This document shows positions 1 through 6,537 of a stretch of DNA of 6,537 nucleotides, piece by piece. The DNA is from GCA-001735895 sp964651385 (GTDB lineage: Bacteria; Pseudomonadota; Gammaproteobacteria; GCA-001735895), in the NCBI GenBank assembly GCA_964651385.1, contig CAZYYM010000153.1:1-6537 (forward strand), read 5' to 3'. Under the pieces are notes generated by a model. It saw only the letters and a program-made list of their open reading frames with translations, was not told the DNA's origin and made no database searches. How positions within the stretch are numbered: the first letter of the stretch is position 1; every line of letters starts with the position of its first letter. A program made the translations under genes and the position numbers.

Positions 1-1362
1 TCCCCTGACCTCGCAAAACAACATGCGCGTATTTCCAAAAAAAAGTAGTGGCTTATCGACGCGGCCGAACCCAGCCGCCATACCGCGTTTCAAAACAATG
101 GTGGTTTCACCTTTCCATACCTCGAGCACGGGCATACCGGCGATTGGACTGTTTTCGTCGTCCAGCGCTGACGGATTAACAGTATCGTTGGCTCCAATTA
201 TGATCGACACATCGATATTCGGAAAATCATCATTGACTTCATCCATTTCGAAAACGATGTCATAGGGTACTTTTGCCTCAGCAAGCAATACATTCATGTG
301 ACCCGGCATGCGACCCGCCACCGGATGAATACCAAAACGAACATTGATGCCCATATCGATCAAGGTTTTTGCGATATCTGAAATCGCATGTTGGGCCTGC
401 GCCATGGCCATACCGTAGCCGGGAACGACCATGACCTGCTTGGCAGTTTTAAGCAACTGCGCGGTTTCGGCGATATCGATTGTGAAAACCTCACCCTGAT
501 CACCCATACCGACAGCCGAAGATCCGCCCGAGGTTCCAAAGCCACCGGCGATTACACTGACAAAATTGCGATTCATCGCACGACACATGATGTAACTCAA
601 AATCGCACCACTGCTACCCACCAGCGCACCGGTGACAATCAGCAAATCGTTCGATAACATGAAACCAGTAGCGGCAGCGGCCCAGCCCGAATAACTGTTG
701 AGCATGGAGATCACTACCGGCATATCGGCGCCACCGATTGCCGCAACCATGTGCACACCGAATGCGAGCGTAATCAGGGTCATAACAATCAACATGGTTT
801 GCGCATCAGCGTGAGTTTCCGCGCCTACGAACTGGATGCCGACAATCACTACCCCGACGAGCATGGCCAAATTAAGCCAGTGACGTGCGGGCAACAACAT
901 GGGTTGGCCACCGATCATTCCACTCAGTTTACCGTAGGCTACAAGCGAACCGGTAAATGTCAAAGCGCCAATACCAATACCGATATAAATCTCAATTTCG
1001 TGTATGGTCTTTTCGATACCGGCGAATTGAATACTCGGGTCGAGGAAATTGGCGTATCCGATGAGTACTGCCGCGAGGCCGACCAGGCTGTGCAAAATTG
1101 CCACCAACTCGGGCATTTGCGTCATTTGCACCCGACGCGAGAGCACGAAACCGATTGCACCGCCGCCAGCCATTATTACGATCATTACACTGTGGTTATT
1201 GGTGACAAATGCCAATATCGTCACCAATACAGCGATCGTCATACCGATAATGCCGTAAAGATTGCCACGACGAGCCGACTCGTTATTTTTCAATCCACCA
1301 AGCGCCAGGATAAATAATGCGGCGGCGCCCAGATAAGCAACAGAAACCAGATTCTCCGACAT
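1..1362 (-). CDS. pntB: NAD(P) transhydrogenase subunit beta, 3' end outside the window
   Basis: PntB is the inner-membrane beta subunit of the proton-pumping transhydrogenase. It carries most of the proton channel and the NADP(H)-binding domain III, and works with PntA to drive hydride transfer from NADH to NADP+. The window holds 454 codons read from ATG 1362 with no internal stop; E. coli PntB has 462 residues, so only the last few are missing. Residues 1-260 are a series of hydrophobic helices, and the channel residues known from E. coli fall at the same numbers: His91 (AILHSLVG), Ser139 (TFTGS) and Asn222 (SMLNSYSGW). The NADP-binding domain shows GYGMAMAQAQ at 315-324, RFGIHPVAGRMPGHMNV from 342 and GANDTVNP at 390-397. 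The start matches E. coli (MSENLVSVAY against MSGGLVTAAY). It lies 5 bases after the pntA stop, so the two are probably co-translated. The final visible residues (MLFCEVRG) depart from the usual MLFGDAK. Confidence 0.97.
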   Translation of the reverse strand, partial: MSENLVSVAYLGAAALFILALGGLKNNESARRGNLYGIIGMTIAVLVTILAFVTNNHSVMIVIMAGGGAIGFVLSRRVQMTQMPELVAILHSLVGLAAVLIGYANFLDPSIQFAGIEKTIHEIEIYIGIGIGALTFTGSLVAYGKLSGMIGGQPMLLPARHWLNLAMLVGVVIVGIQFVGAETHADAQTMLIVMTLITLAFGVHMVAAIGGADMPVVISMLNSYSGWAAAATGFMLSNDLLIVTGALVGSSGAILSYIMCRAMNRNFVSVIAGGFGTSGGSSAVGMGDQGEVFTIDIAETAQLLKTAKQVMVVPGYGMAMAQAQHAISDIAKTLIDMGINVRFGIHPVAGRMPGHMNVLLAEAKVPYDIVFEMDEVNDDFPNIDVSIIIGANDTVNPSALDDENSPIAGMPVLEVWKGETTIVLKRGMAAGFGRVDKPLLFFGNTRMLFCEVRG

Positions 1363-1367
1363 AGTGA

Positions 1368-2948
1368 CTACCCCTTAAACATCTGCAGCATGCGCTGCGT
1401 CACCGAAAAACCACCGATAATATTCACGCTGGTGATAAAAACCGCAATAATCGAAAGATACATCACGACCGAGCTATGCGACGATAACTGGGCTAGCGCA
1501 CCGAGCACGATGATACTGCTAATCGCATTGGTGACACTCATAAGCGGCGTATGCAGCGATGGCGAAACGTTCCAGATCACCATATACCCGATGAAACACG
1601 ACAATACGAAAACAGTGAAATGCGCCATAAATGAAGCCGGCGCAACCAGGCCGAGTCCAAACAATGCGAGCCCACTGATAAAAATCGGTAACCAGGCGCT
1701 CTTTGCCGCCAGTGCCACTCGCGAGGATTTTTTCGGCTCCATCTTCTTCGCTTCAACTTCGACTTCCTTGGTTTGTCCACTATAGGACGGGGCCCGTGCC
1801 GATACTTCAATCGGTGGCGGAGGCCAGGTGATTTCGCCGACCTTCACCACAGTGGCGCCCCGCACAACGACATTGTCAAAATCGACTTCGAGTTCACCAT
1901 TTTTCTCGGGACACATTTCTTCGAGCAGATTATAAATATTAGTGGCGTATAGCTGGCTCGATTGCGCGGCCATACGACTGGGTAAATCGGTATAACCAAC
2001 AATATTAACGCCGTGCTTTTTAACGACTTTACCCGGCGCAGTCAGTTCGCAGTTGCCACCCTGCTCAGCAGCCAGATCAACAATTACGCCGCCATCGCGC
2101 ATGCTTTTCACCATCGCTTCGGTTACCAGCTTGGGTGCCGGTTTACCCGGAATCAAAGCCGTGGTAATTATGATATCGACGTCCCTGGCCTGCTGGGCAA
2201 ATAAGGCCATTTCAGCCTCGATAAATTCCTTACTCATGACTTTCGCATAACCACCTTCACCGCTGCCGTCTTCTTCAAATTCGAGTTCGAGGAATTCGGC
2301 ATCCATACTTAGAATCTGATCCTTTACTTCGGGGCGTGTATCAAAGGCCCGAACAATGGCACCGAGTGATTTCGCGGTACCAATCGCTGCAAGACCTGCG
2401 ACGCCGGCGCCAATCACCATGACTTTGGCCGGCGCTACTTTACCGGCGGCGGTAATCTGGCCAGAAAAAAACCGGCCGAATTGGTTCGATGCTTCCACCA
2501 CGGCGCGATATCCGGCGATATTCGCCATCGAACTCAACGCATCGAGTTTCTGTGCACGCGAAATACGCGGAATACTATCCATTGCCAATGCGGTTAAGCC
2601 GTGATCAGCCAGTTGCTTGAGCATCCTTTCATTTTGGGCCGGCCAGATAAAACTGATGAGACTGCTACCGCGTTGCATTAATTCAATTTCATGCTTTTCG
2701 GTATTCGCATTGCGTTCAGGCGCTCTAACCTTGATGACCAGGTCGGAAGCAGCGTAGGTAGACCGGGCATCTTTACTGATACCGGCGCCGGCTTCCACAT
2801 AAGACTTATCGGAAAAGTTAGCCCCGTCACCAGCACCAGCTTCGACAACAACGTCGAAACCCAGCTTGATTAGCCTTTCGGCGACTTCCGGGGTGGTCGC
2901 AACGCGTTTCTCACCCGCATGTATCTCTTTCAATACACCAATTTTCAT
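1368..2948 (-). CDS. pntA: NAD(P) transhydrogenase subunit alpha
   Basis: PntA binds NAD(H) in its cytoplasmic domain I and contributes part of the membrane domain of the proton-translocating transhydrogenase, which uses proton entry to reduce NADP+ with NADH. The 526 residues are complete and slightly longer than E. coli PntA (510). The N-terminus MKIGVLKEIHAGEKRVATTP is the standard start of the alanine dehydrogenase/PNT domain. The RQD loop that places the nicotinamide is PRISRAQKLDALSS at 127-140 (Arg128, Gln133, Asp136). The Rossmann motif is IGAGVAGLAA at 179-188. A charged, lysine-rich linker at about 392-410 leads to four membrane helices at about 418-436, 442-460, 471-488 and 493-514, ending SVTQRMLQMFKG. 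Domain I and the membrane part are therefore fused, as in E. coli, not split into PntAA and PntAB as in Rhodospirillum. On the minus strand GAGAAGAA (2951-2958) just before ATG 2948 is a fair ribosome binding site. It is the first gene of a pntA-pntB operon. Confidence 0.98.
   Translation of the reverse strand: MKIGVLKEIHAGEKRVATTPEVAERLIKLGFDVVVEAGAGDGANFSDKSYVEAGAGISKDARSTYAASDLVIKVRAPERNANTEKHEIELMQRGSSLISFIWPAQNERMLKQLADHGLTALAMDSIPRISRAQKLDALSSMANIAGYRAVVEASNQFGRFFSGQITAAGKVAPAKVMVIGAGVAGLAAIGTAKSLGAIVRAFDTRPEVKDQILSMDAEFLELEFEEDGSGEGGYAKVMSKEFIEAEMALFAQQARDVDIIITTALIPGKPAPKLVTEAMVKSMRDGGVIVDLAAEQGGNCELTAPGKVVKKHGVNIVGYTDLPSRMAAQSSQLYATNIYNLLEEMCPEKNGELEVDFDNVVVRGATVVKVGEITWPPPPIEVSARAPSYSGQTKEVEVEAKKMEPKKSSRVALAAKSAWLPIFISGLALFGLGLVAPASFMAHFTVFVLSCFIGYMVIWNVSPSLHTPLMSVTNAISSIIVLGALAQLSSHSSVVMYLSIIAVFITSVNIIGGFSVTQRMLQMFKG
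1371..1376 (-). promoter_or_regulatory. Ribosome binding site of pntB inside the end of pntA
   Basis: Read on the minus strand the sequence is AAGGGG, followed by 8 bases and then the pntB ATG. It lies in the last codons of pntA, so ribosomes finishing pntA pass over it, which fits translational coupling of the two subunits. It supports the pntB start at 1362. The match to the anti-Shine-Dalgarno sequence is partial. Confidence 0.6.
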
Positions 2949-3043
2949 CGTTCTTCTCAGCTTTTAAAAATTATCAGGAAACAGTCTCGACCCATTTGAA
3001 TCTGCTGTCGCTGGCAATATTATTTACCCAATCGAATCTTTTT

Positions 3044-3069
3044 TCGTTATTATGCAACCATAATAACGA
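3044..3069. promoter_or_regulatory. Perfect 11-bp inverted repeat, candidate operator in the pntA/pta spacer
   Basis: TCGTTATTATG (3044-3054) and CATAATAACGA (3059-3069) are exact reverse complements separated by CAAC. The repeat lies between two divergent genes, 95 bases from the pntA start codon and 71 bases before the apparent pta start. It is not followed by a T-run on either strand: on the plus strand the T-run comes before it, and on the minus strand it is followed by A's. That argues against an intrinsic terminator. Its size and symmetry suit a dimeric repressor or activator site, but I recognise no specific regulator consensus. The right arm read on the minus strand (CATTAT/ATAATA region) could also overlap a promoter element. 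Confidence 0.45.
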
Positions 3070-3129
3070 GCGATCAGCTGCGGAATGTTTGAAACTCCGA
3101 CGCACAATTAATACAGCTAGCCGACCATT

Positions 3130-3159
3130 ATGACGACTATTTGCCCTTTAACACATTAA
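3130..3159 (+). other. Nine-codon frame overlapping the apparent pta start
   Basis: ATG 3130 opens a frame (MTTICPLTH, then TAA) that crosses the TTG start of pta in another register. It has no clear ribosome binding site. It may be chance, a small upstream frame, or the real pta start separated from its gene by a one-base difference: one extra base between 3133 and 3140 would put this ATG in frame with LPFNTLIISH and the Pta core. I favour either chance or the frameshift reading and cannot decide between them from one sequence. Confidence 0.25.
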
Positions 3160-4151
3160 TTATTTCTCATATTAATATTAAAAATTCTAAAAACAATACC
3201 GCCAGAATCGTTCTTGCCGAGGGTGACGACATCCGCGTTATAGAAGCAGCAGCACGCGCACGGGACGACAATATTGCTAAATGCATTCTCATCGGCAAGC
3301 CAGAATCAATCGAGTCCGAAGCTAATATAGCAGGGTTTAATCTGCAGGGTATTCGTCTTGTAGACCCCCAATCATCACCTCAGCTTTCCAGCTACACTCA
3401 GAATCTTTTCGAATTACGATCACAAAAAGGCATGACCCGGGAACAAGCCGAGGTACAGGTTTTAGATCCGCTTTACTTCGCCGATCTGATGTTACAGGCC
3501 GGCGACGCCGATGGATCAATCGCAGGGGCGCGCTATACTACCGGAGACAGAGTACGCACAGCTCTGCAAATCGTCGGTATCAAACCCGGTTTTAAAACTG
3601 TATCCAGCTTCTTTTTAATGGTCTTTGACGCCGAGCACCACAACCCCAAACGGACCCTTTTATTTTCGGATTGCGCGCTGATGGTTAATCCGGATACTGA
3701 GCAGCTTGCCGAGATAGCCATCACTTCCGCCGCCAGTGCCAGAAAGTTTATCGAACTGCCACCTCGGGTGGCATTACTGTCTTTTTCTAGCGATGGTAGC
3801 GCAAAACATAAAATGGTCGACAAGGTTCGAGAGGCCACCAAACTAGTCAGAATAGCCTTACCCGATACCCCGGTCGATGGTGAAATTCAGCTCGATGCCG
3901 CGATAGTGCCGGAAATTTCAGCCCGCAAATTTGCTAATTCTCAAACTCGCGGCCAGGCCAATGTACTCGTCTTCCCCGATCTTAATGCCGCCAATATCGG
4001 TTATAAAATCGCCCAGCGTTTCGGTGGCGCCAAAGCCATCGGGCCGATTCTACAAGGGTTGAAAAAACCCGCGAACGACCTTTCTCGCGGCTGTTCGGCG
4101 GATGACGTTTACGAGCTGATCGGTTTGACCGCCCGCCAAATGGGTGATTGA
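3141..4151 (+). CDS. pta: Phosphate acetyltransferase, short single-domain form, with uncertain start
   Basis: Pta is a cytoplasmic enzyme that interconverts acetyl-CoA plus phosphate with acetyl phosphate plus CoA. The 336 residues form one PTA_PTB domain, without the N-terminal regulatory domains of the ~714-residue E. coli Pta. Family motifs run the whole length: ARIVLAEGDD (21-30), DGSIAGARYTTGDRVR (124-139), FSDCALMVNPDTEQLAEIAI (175-194), REATKL, FPDLNAANIGYK (278-289), GPILQGLKKP (301-310) and NDLSRGCSADD (312-322). Ser315, Arg316 and Asp322 correspond to the catalytic Ser309, Arg310 and Asp316 of Methanosarcina thermophila Pta. The GPILQGL..P-NDLSRG signature favours acetyl over butyryl transferase. 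The start is unclear: TTG 3141 is the first usual start codon in the frame, no convincing ribosome binding site precedes it, and no in-frame ATG or GTG lies near. It gives a family-like length before the conserved core. No acetate kinase gene is adjacent in the window. Its last 34 codons overlap the convergent mltF gene. Confidence 0.9.
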   Translation: MPFNTLIISHINIKNSKNNTARIVLAEGDDIRVIEAAARARDDNIAKCILIGKPESIESEANIAGFNLQGIRLVDPQSSPQLSSYTQNLFELRSQKGMTREQAEVQVLDPLYFADLMLQAGDADGSIAGARYTTGDRVRTALQIVGIKPGFKTVSSFFLMVFDAEHHNPKRTLLFSDCALMVNPDTEQLAEIAITSAASARKFIELPPRVALLSFSSDGSAKHKMVDKVREATKLVRIALPDTPVDGEIQLDAAIVPEISARKFANSQTRGQANVLVFPDLNAANIGYKIAQRFGGAKAIGPILQGLKKPANDLSRGCSADDVYELIGLTARQMGD

Positions 4152-6314
4152 GGGCGCTCGCCATTGGGACCTACTATGATTAAGGCTTAATATTTTACCA
4201 CCCAATTCTACATAAGCCTCAAAGCGCTCCTTTATTTGCCGGACATAATTCACTGGCTCGATACCATTCACAAAACCATAGCGAGCCTTTTTCGCAAATT
4301 TCTTTTTTGACAGTAACAGCATCGCCGTTTCCGTATTTTCAAACCACCGATCAGGATCTTTACCCAGTCGTTTGGCAAGCCGCCTGGCGTCGTGAACATG
4401 GCCGACTCCTGCGTTATATGCAGCGAGCGAAAACCATAGCCGTTCGGGAATTGACAGGTCGTTATCGAAGCGATCACGTAGCCAGTCCATATACTTGACG
4501 CCGGCCTGAATACTTCGAGCCGGATCATCTACCTGCGATATACCTAACGAGCGCGCGGTACGGGGCATAAGCTGCATAAGCCCGCGCGCGCCCGTAGGTG
4601 ATCGGGCCTTTGGATTAAATCTACTTTCCTGAAACATTTGCGCGGCAATTAAACGCCAATCGAAGCCGTATTTATCCGAATATTTTTGTACCAGATTATC
4701 AAAGGGCGAAATTTTACCGCTCAGGGCATCGGCAACTCCCCCCTGCGTGAGTTTGGCGACCGTTTTCAGACTCTTGAAGTATTTCAGGTACAGCACATTA
4801 TAAAATTCCTTTTTGTAGACCCGCTTGACAAAAGCATCCAGAGCCTTTTTTAATTGCCGGTTTTTAGCGCGTATCGCGATGGCATGCGAAATTTCATCTT
4901 TCAGAATAACCGCCGATCTGATTTTTTTAGAGCCTGCCCGTTCAATATCGAGCACATACTCATCGGCCAGAGTCGCCTCCAGCTTTCCGGCAGCAACCTG
5001 TTGAACCAGTTGATCTACTTCCAACTTGCCATCACTGGCGCGTAAATTAAATTCGTAACCCTGTTGCAGCAACTGAGTTAGTCGCCGCCAAATGGCGCTA
5101 TCACGCCGGACACTGATATCGGTTTGTTTAAAATCCGACCATTGTTTTGCCGGGTTTTTTTGGGATACGACAATATGCTGTCGACTAAAATGATAGGGTT
5201 GCGAATAATCGAGTCCGAGAGCCCGTAATCGGTTATCGACCTCCAGAAACGCCATGGCCATATCGGCTTTACCCTCGAGCAGCCAGTTTGCTATTTCCCC
5301 CTGCTCCGGCGGCACGACGACTTCAAGACGGAGGTTGTGATAACGCGCAAACTCCCTTGCGAGCTCATATTCAAATCCCATTAACTCTCCACGGTAGAGA
5401 AAATAGGAAGCGGCATTGTTCCGCAGCATGACGCGTATTACTTTACGTTTTTTGATTTGATCGAAATCATCAATATAATTTGAGTCAGTTTCAGCAGCCA
5501 TATGTTCGAGCTGAAGGAACTGGTTTACCTCACTCACCAGACGCGGTGCATCTTTACGTATACCCCATCCGATGTTGCGTTGACCGCTGAAATTGGTCGC
5601 GATTTTAAAATCATCCCGATAACCCAGGAATATTTCAGCCAGATTACTATCCAGAATGGTGGCATCGATGCTTCCGTTCGCCAGTAGATCGATTATCTGC
5701 TCGCGTTTTACATGATCGGGGGCGGCCTGTAGGTTGATATCCGGATATTTATTGTCCTTCAGCCATTTTAAAGCATGCCAGAAAGTTGAGTCGCGGTTCA
5801 CCATAATGGTTTTACCCGACAGATCGCGTACCCTGGTAATCCGGTTATCATCTTTACGCACGAGTATTTGTTCTCGAACATGTGCTACCGGAACCGAAAA
5901 GCTGATTTTTTTCCGCCTTTGATCGTTAATGGTCAGATTATTGATAATAATATCGCCTTTCCCTGCTTCGAGCGCCGGGATAAGTTCGGCAAAGTTTTTG
6001 ACGAAAATCAGTTCTGGCATCAAGCCATGCGATAGCGCGAATTCCTCTGCGATGCGTTGCTGTTCGGCAAGTGGGGATTTTCGGCGTGGCAAATAGGTAA
6101 CGCTGGTAAAATCCTGTGGCAGAAGAATACGCAACTTACCCTGGCGCAGGATATTGTCGAAATCACCTCTGAGCGACTCCGATTCTTCGAGCGTACTATA
6201 GCTGCGATTGAAAAACGCGTGGGATGATGTGGAAAGTGTGAGCAGGCATAGAATAAAGGCCTGGATTGCCAGTAAGGAATACATTCTGGTGTGGCCTACT
6301 CTAAATATCTGCAT
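4050..6314 (-). CDS. mltF: MltF-like lytic murein transglycosylase with two tandem solute-binding domains
   Basis: This is a secreted enzyme expected to cleave the MurNAc-GlcNAc bond of peptidoglycan, leaving 1,6-anhydro ends. From ATG 6314 it has 754 residues; E. coli MltF has 518. A signal peptide occupies about 1-33 (Arg-containing n-region, hydrophobic core, SSHA cleavage site) and has no lipobox. Two SBP_bac_3 domains follow, at about 54-280 and 283-509. Each opens alike (FDNILRQGKLRILLP, FDQIKKRKVIRVMLR) and has an NDQRRKKISFSVP or DNRLRALGLDYSQPY segment. The SLT domain is at about 538-702, with catalytic Glu563 in FQESRFNPKARSPTGARG, then GLMQLMP (578-584), IPERLWFSLAAYNAG and GKDPDRW, very like MltF. 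TTG 6323 and ATG 6284 also lie in frame; 6314 is preferred because it is an ATG and keeps the positive n-region. The last ~45 residues lie beyond the usual MltF end and read antisense through the end of pta to a TAG at 4050-4052. The domain assignment is sure; orthology to mltF is likely. Confidence 0.92.
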   Translation of the reverse strand: MQIFRVGHTRMYSLLAIQAFILCLLTLSTSSHAFFNRSYSTLEESESLRGDFDNILRQGKLRILLPQDFTSVTYLPRRKSPLAEQQRIAEEFALSHGLMPELIFVKNFAELIPALEAGKGDIIINNLTINDQRRKKISFSVPVAHVREQILVRKDDNRITRVRDLSGKTIMVNRDSTFWHALKWLKDNKYPDINLQAAPDHVKREQIIDLLANGSIDATILDSNLAEIFLGYRDDFKIATNFSGQRNIGWGIRKDAPRLVSEVNQFLQLEHMAAETDSNYIDDFDQIKKRKVIRVMLRNNAASYFLYRGELMGFEYELAREFARYHNLRLEVVVPPEQGEIANWLLEGKADMAMAFLEVDNRLRALGLDYSQPYHFSRQHIVVSQKNPAKQWSDFKQTDISVRRDSAIWRRLTQLLQQGYEFNLRASDGKLEVDQLVQQVAAGKLEATLADEYVLDIERAGSKKIRSAVILKDEISHAIAIRAKNRQLKKALDAFVKRVYKKEFYNVLYLKYFKSLKTVAKLTQGGVADALSGKISPFDNLVQKYSDKYGFDWRLIAAQMFQESRFNPKARSPTGARGLMQLMPRTARSLGISQVDDPARSIQAGVKYMDWLRDRFDNDLSIPERLWFSLAAYNAGVGHVHDARRLAKRLGKDPDRWFENTETAMLLLSKKKFAKKARYGFVNGIEPVNYVRQIKERFEAYVELGGKILSLNHSRSQWRAPSITHLAGGQTDQLVNVIRRTAARKVVRGFFQPL

Positions 6315-6537
6315 AATCACCAACAGCTTATGAGTTCATAGCATATTAACAATATTAAGGACTATTACTCAATTATTTGCGAAATATATCGAGGATAGCA
6401 ACTCGCATCACGAAATTTAAATTGGCAGGGGCCCGCTATAGACGGTCACAAAGTAATCTGGAATACCCTTTTCTGTCACAACCATGCCCGTTGTCTTCTC
6501 CAAGCGCCCTTTTCGCTCACTGTGTCTCGTACCTTTT
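6315..6537. other. Upstream region of the mltF-like gene, no gene identified
   Basis: The half nearest mltF (about 6330-6420) is AT-rich and typical of a promoter region. The outer part is richer in GC. On the minus strand a frame is open from the window edge to a TAA at 6417-6419 and ends GIPDYFVTVYSGPLPI; on the plus strand a frame opens at ATG 6484 and runs off the edge. Neither resembles a family I recognise, and both are short enough to be chance. Confidence 0.4.
6372..6401 (-). promoter_or_regulatory. Possible sigma-70 promoter for the mltF-like gene
   Basis: On the minus strand TTGCTA (6396-6401, 4 of 6 matches to the -35 consensus) is followed after 18 bases by AATAAT (6372-6377, 5 of 6 matches to the -10 consensus). 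A transcript would begin about 50 bases upstream of the ATG at 6314. The stretch is AT-rich, so chance matches are easy. Confidence 0.3.

Noticed and set aside
751..1317. 188-codon plus-strand open frame
   Set aside because: It lies entirely antisense to pntB, whose minus-strand translation matches the known protein along the whole length including channel residues; the plus-strand product (His/Asp/Thr-rich) resembles nothing.
1390..1785. 131-codon plus-strand open frame opposite the membrane part of pntA
   Set aside because: It is a shadow of pntA: its product is only the antisense of a hydrophobic coding region and has no family features.
3169..3178. ATATTAATAT palindrome at the start of the pta frame
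   Set aside because: Self-complementary words of this length arise easily in such AT-rich sequence, and no partner site or spacing pattern supports a role.
3533..3841. 102-codon minus-strand open frame inside pta
   Set aside because: It is antisense to the conserved Pta core, with no ribosome binding site or recognisable motif.
4173..4186. Short palindrome ATTAAGGCTTAAT followed by a T-rich stretch, a possible terminator for pta
   Set aside because: The stem is only 4-5 AT-rich base pairs if a loop is allowed and the T-run is interrupted, so it is too weak to call; it also lies inside the mltF coding frame.
6315..6323. TTG 6323 or GTG 6320 as the start of the mltF-like gene
   Set aside because: ATG 6314 follows within three codons in the same frame and gives an equally complete signal peptide, so the rarer start codons are not needed.
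6343..6358. Near-direct repeat of ATATTAA upstream of the mltF-like gene
   Set aside because: Two copies of a 7-base AT-only word 8-9 bases apart are expected by chance in this composition.

Overview
The window looks like ordinary chromosomal housekeeping DNA from a gammaproteobacterium. It carries a two-subunit, Escherichia coli-type proton-translocating transhydrogenase (PntA with four C-terminal membrane helices, plus PntB), and a periplasmic lytic transglycosylase of the MltF type. Base composition is moderate, with AT-rich intergenic stretches. I cannot name the genus. No insertion sequence, prophage, CRISPR array, tRNA or rRNA is visible.

Layout from left to right. Positions 1-1362 (minus) hold pntB, whose last few codons lie outside the window. 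Positions 1368-2948 (minus) hold pntA, five bases upstream of pntB in the same operon. Positions 2949-3140 are a divergent control region with a perfect 11-bp inverted repeat. Positions 3141-4151 (plus) hold a short, single-domain phosphate acetyltransferase (pta) that lacks a normal start codon. Positions 4050-6314 (minus) hold a large secreted enzyme with two tandem solute-binding (SBP_bac_3) domains followed by a lytic transglycosylase (SLT) domain. It converges on pta and overlaps its 3' end by about 102 bp. Positions 6315-6537 are its upstream region, with no gene I can identify.

Functional picture. PntAB uses the proton gradient to make NADPH from NADH. Pta interconverts acetyl-CoA and acetyl phosphate. 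These two units diverge from one 192-bp spacer, so shared control of redox and acetyl-CoA flux is possible but not shown. The transglycosylase belongs to a separate process, cell-wall remodelling.

I do not see a new multi-gene system. The points most worth a second look are the duplicated sensor-like domain in the MltF-like enzyme, the register-matched antisense overlap of pta and mltF, the anomalous pta start, and the dyad in the pntA/pta spacer.
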